A stretch of 64,000 nt of DNA from Sphaerolaimus hirsutus (taxonomy: Eukaryota; Nematoda; Chromadorea; Monhysterida; Sphaerolaimidae): positions 28,894,794-28,958,793 of the forward strand of contig OZ038450.1 of assembly GCA_964036195.1 (NCBI GenBank), read 5' to 3'. Shown piece after piece: positions 1 to 11,500 of this stretch. The notes under the pieces were generated by a model, which saw nothing but the letters and a program-made list of their open reading frames with translations, was not told the DNA's origin and searched no databases. The position numbers were made by a program, and so were the translations under genes. Numbering within the stretch: position 1 is the first letter of the stretch; every line of letters begins with the position of its first letter.

Positions 1-192
1 ACTAGAGCGAATTGAAAAATTCAATTTTTATCATTTCACGTCATCATCATTTCACGTCACAGTGTCAGGGAACAACTTGACATTTCACGTCAGACTGCTG
101 CTTGCAATAGTCTGACGTGAAATGTCAAGTTGTTCCCTGACGTAAAATGATGACGTGAAATGATAAAAATTGAATTTTTCAATTCGCTCTAG
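1..192. repeat. Foldback element with long inverted arms
   Basis: The first bases (actagagcgaattgaaaaat) return as reverse complement at 173-192. The arms are about 90 bp with a short loop near 97-110 and carry several copies of the motif atttcacgtca. No open reading frame of note. It looks like a non-autonomous foldback MITE. The motif recurs at 1251-1273, so related sequence flanks the next element too. Confidence 0.75.
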
Positions 193-313
193 TTGTGGCT
201 GATAACACTCAGTATTGGACACGATTAAGGTATTGATTCATATATTATCCTTAGAAAATTGTAGACCCGTAGCATGATCCACACTCGTGTAATTAATTTC
301 ACGACGTCATTTC

Positions 314-1247
314 TAGTGATGTTAAAGGCACCGGGAAAAATGGCACCGCACCGCACCGGCACCTTTGCCAATGCATGAAAAGGGCACCTGGCACCCTGGG
401 GCACCGGCCAGAAAATGGCACCGCACCGCACCGGCACCGGTGCCTTTTGTAAAAAATGGCACCGGCACCGAAAGGCACCGGCGGGTTGCCGGTGCTAGCA
501 GCGAAAGGCACCGCACCGGGCTGGAATTTCTGAGTAAATATCGGGCAGTTTCTCAGTGATCTCACCTTTGGAAGTGCATATTTCCATGAATTTTCAACCG
601 ATTTTGATGGTTGAGCACTTAAAATGATCAGAATGATGTGGCAATCACTTTTATGAAGCAATTACAATGATTACAAATGAAAAATGAAATATTTAATTCA
701 CTGCAATGTCCATAGCCACTATTGTCTACTGATCGGAGTCGTTGCTGTACAGAGAATGTAACTAGCTCTGTCATAAACTGACAACAAATTTTGAACAAAC
801 ATGTAAGATAAATATAAAATATAAAAATGATTTAAAATTCAACAAAATTTTCGATTCGCTCATCAGATCACGTATCGGGTATAATGGATTTCACAGTAGG
901 TATATTTCATTGATGGGAGGTTTACAAAATAGGCAAAAACGGTTGGGTAAATATATCGCTGTTTTTTGAAATATGAATAAGCACATACTATGGACAAAAT
1001 TGCACAGCACATGAAGATTGGCCGGTGCCTTTCCCGGTGCCTTTAATTTGGCCCTGGTGCTAGCACCTTTAGCACCGGCAAAAAAATGGCACCGCACCGC
1101 ACCGGCACCGGTGCTATTCTGAAAAAAATGGCACCGGCACCGGCATGGCACCCCTGAAGATTGCAATGGCACCGCACCAGCACCGGTGCTGGTGCCCTTC
1201 GGTGCCCAGCACCGGGGCACTGGTGCCCCGGTGCCTTTACATCACTA
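314..1247. mobile_element. hAT-alpha MITE, copy 1 (GGCACC-rich)
   Basis: Terminal inverted repeats are TAGTGATGTTAAAGGCACC on the left and the complement of GGTGCCTTTACATCACTA on the right. It is flanked by an exact 8-bp duplication GTCATTTC (306-313 and 1248-1255). Both ends are packed with GGCACC/GGTGCC motifs; the middle is AT-rich and non-coding. Length is 934 bp. An 8-bp duplication and a TAGTG-type terminus are characteristic of the hAT superfamily. A near-identical copy lies at 18235-19163. The open frames inside are by-products of the GGCACC repeats. Confidence 0.9.
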
Positions 1248-1255
1248 GTCATTTC

Positions 1256-1900
1256 ACGTCATCATTTCACGTCGAATCGACGCTGAGCTCTAATTCCGGC
1301 CTTAAGGAATGCAACAAGCTATCCCAACCACCGCGGCGCTCTACTTCCGCGGAGACAGACGCCGCTACATCAAAAAATCTAATCTTTCGCCAAAGGGCGG
1401 TCTGACAAGCGTTTTTTGGAAACCATTCAGCCCCAGGGAAAATGGCGCCGCAATGTGCAAACACGCAATGGTCCGCATAAATCCTTCCACCATTTTTGAT
1501 GCTAAATTATGGTGAAAATAAGGTTGAAAAGTTATCAAAACATGAGAACGTCCAAATTCTGCGTTTAAAGCTTCAGATTGAATATTTTTTTCAAAAAAAA
1601 ATTTATTCTTAAAAAATTCGAAAAATAGACAAAAAAATACAAAAATTGCCACAAAAAAATTCAAAAATTCGAAAATTTAAATATTTTATTTTATTCAGAA
1701 ATAATTTTGGAGAAAAATTCGAAAACTCGAAATTTCCTTTTGGAAAAAAACACATCACAATTTATATACTTTTTTCTCGACTGTTTGCCATCGTTACCAG
1801 GGAAGTATTTTTTCATAAGCTCGCTCAGACTTGGGGGTATTTCAAGGGGGATAACCAAACACCATGGGATCGCATTGCACTAAATCGAGAAGCACATCGC
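1256..1900. other. Unassigned interval
   Basis: After the alpha element, 1270-1500 has higher complexity and more even base composition than its surroundings and is open on both strands for about 65 codons, but I recognise no domain. 1500-1800 is A-rich low-complexity sequence. No gene is called. Confidence 0.3.
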
Positions 1901-1909
1901 ACAGCACAC

Positions 1910-2026
1910 AGCAAGTTAGCGCCAAGCGCCAATGGCTTCACTTCACAGCAAGTGTGCGCCAAGCGCCAAAAGCACCATGGCGCTTTTTCCTTTGGCGCCA
2001 GCGCCATGGCGCTTTTACATCATTAA
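1910..2026. repeat. hAT-beta fragment (GGCGCC-rich)
   Basis: Dense GGCGCC/GGCGCT motifs end in the beta-type terminus ggcgcttttacatcatta. The left terminus was not identified, so this is probably truncated. Confidence 0.55.
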
Positions 2027-2129
2027 ATAATTGTCATGCAAAGTTCAGTAATGAAATCTCTTTTTTATTGACATTTTACATGATCTTTGACTCTTTACTT
2101 TACACTTTACAGGGTCTGGGATTGCCAAC

Positions 2130-2316
2130 AGGAAAAAATGGCACCGCACCACACCGGGAGGGAGCAGTGGTACCTATATTGCACCAGAAAAAAACCCAAA
2201 AAGGGCACCAGCACCACGGTAGCACCTCTGAGAATCGCAAAGGCAGCGAAACCGGCACCGGTGCCGGTGCCCTTCGGTAACCAGAACCGGTGTCGGTGCG
2301 GTGCCTTCGCATCACT
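2130..2316. repeat. hAT-alpha fragment (GGCACC-rich)
   Basis: Clusters of GGCACC and GGTGCC end with a degraded alpha terminus (gtgccttcgcatcacta). It is much shorter than the 930-bp full copies and has no matching left end. Confidence 0.5.
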
Positions 2317-2936
2317 ATCAGGAACAATGCGGCGTTTTTCCGCCGCACCGCGGTGCCACCCAAAAGATTACACCGGCTCCATTCGGTCGATCCATAAATT
2401 TGTACTGAATCTTAACTAAACAATTGAAAGACAAATGTTTATGCTTTGAAACTTTGCGCTTGGACGCGCCCTGAAATTGTGATAAGACCGCATTTAATTT
2501 ATTCAAGACAAGTGATAATAAAGTGGTCTTGGCAGAAACATAATGCCTTAAAATTTGAAATGTCTGGCTAAGGTAAGACATAGTTTTTAGTATCGAGGTG
2601 CTGCTTTTTGCACCTGTTTACAGTCGGTTGTAAGAAAAAAAATAATGCGATTTCTTTAATAATCCCCCAAGTTATGTTTACTCCTATTAAATCTGTACTT
2701 TTTTTGCATTGCAGTATTTTTTATGTTTTTCATAATCGAGAATAGAGACTTTTAAAGTAGCCCCATCAAAATCGAAACTATTCTTCCTGGAAACTCGAAG
2801 TGATGACATCATTTTTTACATTTCAAATTTTTACTTTGTTTGTCAAGGGCAGGTCCACTTTCCATTTATGGGTGATCACGTATGAAAAAGCACCAAATCA
2901 GCCCAGTGTTTCAAGGGCCTTTTGTAGGCCTAACTA

Positions 2937-3016
2937 CCGTATTTCGTCGAAATACCCCCAGGGGGTTCATTTTTTCAGAGTGAAAATTCTGAGGGGAGTA
3001 TTTCGAGAAAATACGG
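2937..3016. mobile_element. TA-1 mini-foldback
   Basis: Starts CCGTATTTCGTCGAAATACC and ends with the mirror sequence ...GAGAAAATACGG, with TA on both sides. It is an 80-bp minimal member of the CCGTATTNCC family. A beta-type end (tagtgatgtaagatcgcc) begins at the flanking TA on its right. Confidence 0.7.
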
Positions 3017-3205
3017 TAGTGATGTAAGATCGCCATGGCGCTAGCGCCAAAGCAAAAAGCGATATGGAAATTTTGGCGCTTGGCGGTAACTTGCTGTGGC
3101 GCCACGCCCATGAAAAGCGCAATAGCGCTCGGCGCGACTTTACCCAGCGCCAGGAACAAAATGACTGGCGCTGGCGCCAAAAGCAAAAAAAGTCGTGGCG
3201 CTTCT
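3017..3205. repeat. hAT-beta fragment
   Basis: Begins with a beta-type terminus TAGTGATGTAAGATCGCC and is filled with GGCGCC/GGCGCT motifs. No canonical right terminus or target duplication was found. Confidence 0.5.
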
Positions 3206-3320
3206 AGTGAATAGCGGCATTTTGCCTACTATTTTCCTTATAGTTACAGCGCAAGTTTACAGTCAAAATATCCACAAAACTGATGATTTCATTTTAGTTT
3301 CCCGGAATGAAGAATCTGTC

Positions 3321-3548
3321 GGGGGTGCACTGATACGCACATCTGCCCGATACGCACATTTGCCCGTTTTTTTCACTTGACACTTTCTCAAGTGATTTTC
3401 AGATATAAGTGAAGTGAAAAAAGTTCACTAATGTCATTGCGCAACTGTTTTTCACTTTACTCATTTCTTAAAATCACTTGAAAAAGTGTCAAGTGAAAAA
3501 AACGGGCAAATGTGCGTATCGGGAAGATGTGCGTATCAGGCCTGCCCC
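3321..3548. mobile_element. hAT-delta MITE (TACGCACA motif)
   Basis: 228 bp. Ends are GGGGGTGCACTGATACGCAC and the complement of GTGCGTATCAGGCCTGCCCC, with several copies of (g)atacgcaca inside each end. It is flanked by an exact 8-bp duplication AATCTGTC (3313-3320 and 3549-3556). No coding capacity. The same family occurs at 53220-53991 and 61341-61838. Confidence 0.85.
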
Positions 3549-4011
3549 AATCTGTCAACTGCCTTGCCACATCCATGTCGCCCAAATGCGCCCGCACCCA
3601 CCACTAAAATGTCGAAACTTTTATAATCAGCTTTAAACACGTTTGAGTTAACTGTTAAACCCAACTCCTCATTCCGGTAAACTCAAATGCATCCATAGCT
3701 GATTTATTACTTTGAATATTTCGGCTGAGTTGTAAAAACAGTATTATACATAAAAAAAACAGTCTAAATAAATATGTGCCCTTTTAGCGCCACCCAGACA
3801 CCCTGACCCGCTTTTGAGAGTTGAGACTGGGCGTTTTCTGGAGTTGATAAAAAATAAATGAGAGAAAAGCACACATCTAAGTAGTAAAACGCTTAAACTA
3901 CGTAATTCACATGGATGCATGGGTTTTTTCATTCAGCCGCCATTTCTGAAAGTAGACAACTAGCGGGAAAATCGGCAAGTTTTTTGAGGTTATGAACAAC
4001 TTATTTACAAG

Positions 4012-4516
4012 CAGAGTTGTTAAATGTACCGAAAAAAATTTCAAAGTATATGTAAACGTAAAGTATTTATTTTTTACTCACCCCCTGAGTACAGAAAACG
4101 TAATATAAATTTTTTTTACTTTTACTCATGATTAAACATGAGTAAAATACTTTTCCATCCAGAAAACGTATTTTTTAGTATTTTTGGAAAATTTTGACGC
4201 AATTTTCATTCAAAATCACTCATTTTCGTACCTTTTTGACTATTTTGACCTTCAAATTCACAAGTACATGTGTTATGTGCCTATTTTTAGCAATTTTTCA
4301 TATTTTTCGCTTTTTCTCCCAAATTTTTTCCCATCTATGCCTTGAAAAAGCCTATAAAAAGCCTATCTGAAATACGTATTCTGTACTCGAGTACTTTCAA
4401 AAAGTATACGTAAAAGCGAGTACAGCTACTTTTTCCAAAGTATACGTAAACATATTTACTCAGTACTCTAGTATACGTACTTTTTGAGTAAACGTAAATA
4501 CGTTTGAACAACTATG
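4012..4516. mobile_element. hAT-gamma MITE (ACGTAAA motif)
   Basis: 505 bp. Termini are CAGAGTTGTTAAATGTACC and the complement of GAACAACTATG, flanked by an exact 8-bp duplication TTTACAAG (4004-4011 and 4517-4524). Subterminal regions repeat agtatacgtaaacgta-like motifs. The CAGAGTTG terminus and 8-bp duplication are hAT-like. Non-coding. Confidence 0.88.
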
Positions 4517-4883
4517 TTTACAAGCCTGTCTGTAAATAAGTGGTATTTTAATATGTGTCACTTTTCACTCGATGCACCGCTTATATTTTATCAAGATTGT
4601 CAAAATTTGATTTTTTACGCTTTTTCATACATGTACAATTGCATAAATTGCTTAAACCATCTAAATATTTACCGTATTCGAATTACCCCCTTGAATTAGC
4701 CCCTAGAAATACCTACATGTATGAGTGGGCTGGGGTAAAAACCCTTGAAATACCCCCCCCCAATCGACTGTAAAGAAAATATTAATGACAAAACTGCAGT
4801 TGGTGATCCGTGTGAAGCAGAACAATGTTAAAAACTATGACGGTGTTTTATTAGGACAGATATCATAGCATCTAGATACCGTA

Positions 4884-5200
4884 TATCCTTGAATAAGTTC
4901 CACCCTCGAAAAACTTCGCCCTCCCTCGAATAACCCTCCTGTTAGCAGAGTGAGGAAAAAATAACCCCCCCTCGAAAAACTTCCCCCACTTTGATGGGTA
5001 GAAAAGATATATGAAATGTGTTTTATTTATTTTTAGTTTATAGTTAATTTTGTCTATAGATAACACCCCCTCGAACAAGCCTTCAGATAACACCCCTCGA
5101 ACAAGCCTTCATAGAAAAACCCCCTTCAAAATTTTCTAGCAAAAATAAACCCCTTCCCCCCCCCCCCGAGGGGTATTTCGAGGAAACGTGGTATTTGGAT
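4884..5200. repeat. TA-1-related repeat, degraded
   Basis: Starts accgtatatccttgaataag and ends gaggggtatttcgaggaaacg, with runs of ccccctcgaa between. It matches TA-1 elements elsewhere, but the termini have mutated. Confidence 0.55.
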
Positions 5201-5386
5201 TCACATTTGTGCATTTATCAAATTTACAGTGCCTTTTAACACATTTCGTAGTTCTAAGCGGTTTAAATTTTTTTTGCGGTTTCCTTGTTCGTTCACAAGT
5301 AATCTTCCCGTTACTTTTCGTTTTTTTCTTGTTTACTTTGCCCTTGACGCCAACGGGGTTGTTCCAACAAAACTGAACTTTATACT

Positions 5387-6303
5387 TGGTCCGGCTGAAA
5401 AGTCCCCGGGCAGTGCTCGCCATTCGCGCTAGTGTAAAGCTACTGTAATAAAATTTTGACAGGTCAAGATATCAGGTGTTTTGAGTTTTCACCCAAAATT
5501 TCACCCCTCTAGCTCCACCCACTGCGGAACTGTGGGGGTTACAATTTCGGTCATTTTGTACTGATGTACAAATGGTGCTCTAGCTCAATGCTGCTTTAAG
5601 TTCTGATCATGAAACTTTGGCTAGTGTAAGCCACCAGTGTTGGCAATGTGCTGATAATATTCAACACTTTTATCAACATCATTTCTATTAAGGTAAAATT
5701 AATATGCAGATCAGGGTGATGTGCAAGAAATGTGGGAACTGATGGTGTTTTTGGATGTTTTTGGTGATCATCTGAGATCATGTTGTATTGCAGTGATTTT
5801 GATGTTGTTTTGAAATGTGCATAAGTGAGTTATGTGTTTAAAATTTCTCTATCTTTCATCACTAATCTGTAGTGCACATGTTACCTGTGTTCAACAGCAG
5901 CGTGCATGCAAAATGCATCCTGTATTATCCACTTTTTGAGAAGGAGAGACAGAATGATGAGTTTGGTAGTAAGAGTAGTGACAGTAATGACAATATGAAC
6001 TAGGCTTATGATATCGTAGCTCATGTTGGTTAGTGCTGGCACATTGCCAACACTGGTGGCTTTCACTAGCCAAAGTTTCATGATCACAACTCAAAGCAGC
6101 ATTGAGCTAGAGCACCATTTGTACATCAGTACAAAATGATCGAAATTGTAACCCCCACAGTTCCGCAGTGGGTTCAGCTAGAGGGCTGAAATTTTGGGTG
6201 AAAACTCAAAACACCTGATATCTTAACCTGTCAAAATTTTATGAGCGTAGCTTACCCCTGGCGCGAATGGCGAGCACTGCCCGGGGACTTTTCAGCCGGA
6301 CCA
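5387..6303. mobile_element. Long-inverted-repeat transposon
   Basis: The first roughly 270 bases from TGGTCCGGCTGAAAAGTCCC return as reverse complement up to 6303 (GGGACTTTTCAGCCGGACCA). Arms differ by scattered substitutions and the centre is unique AT-rich sequence. No transposase is visible. Flanks are not clearly duplicated, so the superfamily is undecided. Confidence 0.8.
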
Positions 6304-6439
6304 TGTATATGTCAAAGACTTTTTTACTCACCCTATAATATTTACATAAAATGTAAAACACGTTTTTTCCATACTCTATCGTCGTTAGATTTTCAATTTT
6401 CATTGATTTTCAATTTTCAATTTGAGACCTGAATGTCAT

Positions 6440-7315
6440 TTTAAAAAATGAACCATTTTACAAAAAAAATTACCAAAATGTTACAAAAAATCTGAATCTT
6501 GCATGAAAAGCCAGAAAAATGTCATCATTAGACCTAAACATGAAAAAATCTAAGTGAGAAATGTTTAATTACTTTGCAAAAGTTGCACACAGAAGGTGTT
6601 GTTAGCTACCTAGCTGCAACTGTAATGTTACAATTTTTGATAACAATGGTTTGCATTTTCAATACATGACTATTGGAGTTAGCTTTGTGCATTTGTTTTT
6701 GTTAAGTGTCATTTGTTATGACAGCTGTTATGCAAAGTGTCAATTCTGTATCCAAATCTTATGTTTATTGTACCCAAATCCTGTACTTTGTATCCGATGC
6801 TTATGTTTCTGCATCCAAATGTTCACACACGATTTAGATACAAAAACAAAAACAAGATTGGGATACATAACATAAGATTTAGATACAAAACATAAAATTT
6901 AGATTTAAAAAATAAGATTTGGATACATTCTCTTGACAATTGACATTCAAATTTATGTTTGTCACTACAATTGACAGTTTACTCATCTTTTGTCATGACA
7001 ATTGACACATTGCATGATATTTTACATGATATTTGAAACTTCACAAGGCTTGAGATTTCCCCCAGTTCCGCAAATTTTTTTAGAGTAGAAAAAGTAGAAA
7101 CTCAAGCAACAAGATATAAAAATTTTTTAAAAATATGAAAAATTTTATACAATTTTACAAAAATGCGAATTTTTACAAAATTGTTACAAAAATTCCAATT
7201 TTTATACAATTTTATTTTTATTTTGAAATTTTCCATTTTATTTTATTTTATTCTTAAATTTTCCATTTTATGTTTATTCTATTTTTATTTTTTTCTGAAA
7301 TTTTGCCAACCGTGC
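6440..7315 (-). repeat. hAT-epsilon relative, degraded
   Basis: Ends at ttttgccaaccgtg, close to the complement of the epsilon terminus CAGGGTTGGCAAAA. It also shares the repeated words aaatcttatgtt and ttgtatccaaat with the element at 13280-14306. The other end has decayed. No gene. Confidence 0.45.
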
Positions 7316-7855
7316 CTGAAATGCCCTCACAATAATTGTTGTATTTGAATAAAGTTTTGACAAATTGTCGTTTTGGTTTCCTCTAACATCGACTCAGCGT
7401 CCAGAAAATCATCGAACATTTAGTATGGAAAAAATGGAAAAAAGAAACCGAGTTGCCATTTTGCAGGGCATTTTCCATGACTTTTGACACTTTGCATGAC
7501 ATTTGACATCTTACAGGGCTTTTTACAGGGTCTGGGAGTGCCCCCTGCACGTGCAAATCAATTTGCACAGGAAATTGTCTAAAACCCGCTCAAATCTGTG
7601 ATTTCGCATTCTCGGCGCCCGTAGAAACATAAAACTACTATACACAATTCAAACAATATTTGTTTTGCTGAAAATTAGTGTAATCTAAACGTAACAATAT
7701 TGTGACCTAATTTTAAGGACAGATTTTACTACGGCTTATCACTCATAACGAGTGGAAGCTTGAAGTTGAATGGCAATTTTACAAAGCAAAAATGCTTCAG
7801 TTTTATTTTTGTACAGTTGACTTCATTGTCTACTGCAATTGTGCGTTTACTGGTG

Positions 7856-7970
7856 ATGGAAAAGCGCCAGGAAAAGGCGCCAAGTGACGAGGGCGCGATG
7901 ATATGCTTCAAAAAAGGCGCCAGGCGCCAAAGATGCAAGAAAAATTATTGGCGAAGAAAAATGTTTGATG
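7856..7970. repeat. hAT-beta fragment
   Basis: Begins tggtgatggaaaagcgccag and carries several ggcgcc words, ending near gatgatataataa. Termini are degraded. Confidence 0.45.
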
Positions 7971-7976
7971 ATATAA

Positions 7977-8172
7977 TAATTCTACCCCTGAATAATACCC
8001 CCTTCAATAATTCTACCCCTGAAAAATACCCCCTTCGATAAGTCACCCTCTGAATAATACCCCCTTCAATAATTCACCCTCTGAATAATTCCCCCTAGAA
8101 TAATACCCCACTGGAATAATTCCCCTTTTTGAATAATTCCCCCTTGAACAATTACCCCTAGTTATAATTCCC
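7977..8172. repeat. Short tandem array upstream of the VWA gene
   Basis: About ten imperfect copies of a 14-17 bp unit of the form aataattcccccttg/aataataccccctt. The unit resembles the C-rich inner part of TA-1 elements, so the array may have expanded from one. It lies about 200 bp upstream of the first coding exon. Confidence 0.6.
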
Positions 8173-8362
8173 ATTGAAACAAGTCTGATGATAAAGCGAT
8201 TCTGCAGGGAAATTATGTGTTCAAATACCTCTGTACTTTGTATGTTTTTTTATCAACTAATAAAAATTTACAAATAAAGTAGGTATCATCTTTGGTGTTA
8301 TTTATATATTGACACCACGTATTAAATATACCTACGAATTATTCCTCAATTTCAGGTTTAAA

Positions 8363-8576
8363 ATGGCCAAATTTCTATTAGGAATTTCATTGTTGCTTCT
8401 GGCACTTATCCAATCTCCAGCGGATGGATTTTTTCAATCGCTCTTTCAATTTGGTTCTACTAAAAAAGATAGTTTAATGCATTATGCGGATCTCAATAAT
8501 ACTGCCAATAATGGCGTTGAATATTATCCCTGGGAAGGTGGAAATCTGACCGCGTTGCAAAAAAGAATGCTCCTAG
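8363..8576 (+). CDS. VWA gene exon 1: signal peptide and N-terminus
   Basis: Residues 1-71. The start is the ATG seven bases after a good acceptor (cctcaatttcag), with AAAATGG context. An upstream in-frame ATG at 8309 lies before that acceptor and would bury the signal peptide, so I rejected it. The acceptor implies a 5' untranslated exon or a trans-spliced leader. Hydrophobic core ends near Ser-Pro-Ala-Asp. Donor gtgagt, phase 1. Confidence 0.8.
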
Positions 8577-11500
8577 GTGAGTTTTTGACAATTGACATTT
8601 TTTCCGCTTTGACACCATTTGTCAAAATGTTGTCAAAATGTTATCAAATGTAATGGGTGGGTGGTGGTTCCATTCCAGGGTTTCAATAAACTGTGAATGT
8701 AAAATAAAAAGTGGAAAAGTATTAAAAAATTACAGCAGTCAAAAATCAGAGTTTTGAAGCTTTTCACAACTTTGTGTGCACTAGAAAGTTTCCAGTGTTG
8801 CTTTAAAAAGTATTTACTATTCCAGTAATTTCCTCAAAAATGCTCAAAAATAAGTATAATGTCCATAAATGGAATCACTTTACATGAGTATCATATAACT
8901 GGTTCAATAACAGCAAAAATGTGAACGCGTCATGAGCTGAATTTGGAAATGTAAAAAATTTAACTTGTAGAAAGTTCAATCGACTACTACACATTTAATT
9001 CTGTGGTGGACATAAAGAATGCATCAATATCATTCCCACATTTACAAAAAAAAAATTGGTGACTTACAGTTATAAGTCGGTGTTACAGCACAATGACAAA
9101 TAGGAGCTAAAGCGACCAATTCAGTGTAGACAAATTACAAATACACAAGAAAGCTTAGAAATATCCTTCCCATAATTGACATGTTGAAATCACTAACTTA
9201 TCGTCTCCAAAAATTATCCAAAAAGTTCCAGTGGTACTTAAGATATAGGTAAATCAAAATAAAAAATTTAGCCATTTGTCGGCAATTCCAACGAGAAATG
9301 TTGCCGACAAATAGCGAAATTTTTATTTCATTTATAAATCAAGAACCACTGTAGCTCAAGAAAAAATTTTTTACACGATGTAGATATCGGTTAGTGCTTT
9401 CAACATGTCAATTTGGGGATGGATATCCATAAGCGTTCTTGAGTATTTGTGATTTGTCGACACTGAATTTGTCGCCTCAGCTCCCTATTTGTCGTTGTGC
9501 TGTAACTCCCGCTGAAACTTTTGCAGAAACGAAATGCGTGTGCGACTACATCATCATGATTGACCAGTCCACGGAAATGACCAGTGGCAGTTTTAGAGCG
9601 GTATATTCCAGTAATATTGATTAGTGGTGTAAAAGTGCCGCTGGCGCTTGGCGCTAGCGCCAAAGCAAAGGATCCCATGGCGCGCTGCAGTGTAGTTAAA
9701 AGTACTGAACTTTTTTCAAAGTATACGTAAACGTAAAGTATTTGTTTTTTACTCACACCCTGAGTACAGAAAACGTAAAGAAATTTTTGTTACTTTTACT
9801 CAAGAGTAAACATGAGAAAAATACTTTTCCACCCAGAAAACGTAAACGTGAGTCATCAAATCAAATCAAATCAACTTTATTACCGCTCTGCCGGCGCGCG
9901 TCAAAAGGGTAATACCAAAAAAGAGTAAGCCACTAACGCGTAGAACGAAGTAACTTAGCACCAAAAAAGTCAGGCGTCGAAATGAGTGAGTATTTTTGAG
10001 GAATTTTGCCCCAATCTTCACTTGAAAATCACTAATTTTCTTGCGTTATTGACCATTTTAACCTTCAAATTCACTAGTTTATGAGTTATTTGCCATTTTA
10101 AGCCATTTTTAGAATTTTTCCCTATTTTTCGCTGTTTTCTCCCTTTTCCCCCCATCTACCCCTTGAAAAAGCCTATAACAAAACCTATCTGGAATACGTT
10201 TTCTGTACTCAAATACTTTCAAAAAGTATACGTAAAAGCGAGTACAGGTACTTTTTACAACTGGGATCCATTCAGCTTTGGTTGGAAAAGTCCCATGGCG
10301 TTTATGGCGCTTGGCGCCATTTTGTCCTGGCGCCAAAGGAAACCCAAAGTCAAAAAAGCGCCATGGCAATATCAAGTTTTTTGGCGCTTTTTACATCACT
10401 AATTCTGATTGCGTATCGGTGATAAAGTTCCCTAGTAAAGTAAACTTCCCACTTCTCAGGTATTGGCATTTATCTCAACACTTATAGACACCATAAACAT
10501 CAGCCCCAGTCAAACGCACATTGGCGCTGTGGGTTTCAGCAATAGGGTGAATATTTTTCTGAATTTATTGGATTCCACATCGAGACAAGAGTTTCGGGAA
10601 CAGCTTTTCAAGTGGACATTGACTGGCGGACTGAGAAATCCAAAAGAGTTTGTTTGGAATGTTTTTTGATTTTGTACTACATTTTAGGTTATTTAGTAAT
10701 GTTTTACATTTTTTACTTATTTGGCACACTGCCAATGTAACAAAAATAAATGAGCAAGTGTCGGAGAATCGACATAAATATATCGAATAAACCAAAGTGA
10801 TTTATGCATCATAATAATTATATAATTAAAAAGTTAGAATCTTGGCACCACGCCAACAAGTGCGTACAAATTGTAATGTACAAAAAATAGGCACATCACA
10901 AAAATCATGGTCAACATAAGGAGCCTGAAATTGTCTCTGACTTGTAACTTGTAAATACATCCACAAAACTTTCAATTTCAATTTAAAAATTGCCATTATT
11001 TCTCACCACCACAAATCACAATTCCCACTATTTTCACTCGCGCAGCGCGTTCGACAAAGCTCACAACATGTTCACTGAACATTTCCGCCAGGAATCCTAC
11101 AAGGCAGTGGTGTATTTTACACATGGAGCGTTGGTTTTTTTGTTCAAAATGTTTTTTTGAAACGCGCAGAGAGGTGATAAAAAATCGGGCTTTATCACGT
11201 AAAAAATAGGTTGTTTTCTATCATATCCTTACGGGGGGGGAGTTATTCAAGCGGGGAATTATTCAGTGGGGAATTAATCCGGCAAATACGCGTTTTTGAA
11301 AGATGTAGGTTCACACTAATGTGTCAGGGAAATCACTCAATTGAACAGTGAAAAAGTGTTTTCACTGCTATTATTGTGCGACACAAATGCATACCGTATT
11401 TCCTCCCAATCCCCCACACACCGCCTAATAACCCCCCTCAAATTAACCCCCCCCCAACAAATTTAGCTGGGGAAATAATAAACCCCCATGGGGGTATTTC

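Noticed and set aside
1-192. CRISPR-like repetition at the left edge
   Set aside because: A single palindrome with degenerate inner repeats, no regular spacers, and the host is a eukaryote.
8309-8362. Upstream in-frame start (MTPRIKYTYE...) for VWA exon 1
   Set aside because: Lies before a good splice acceptor and would put 18 hydrophilic residues ahead of the signal peptide.
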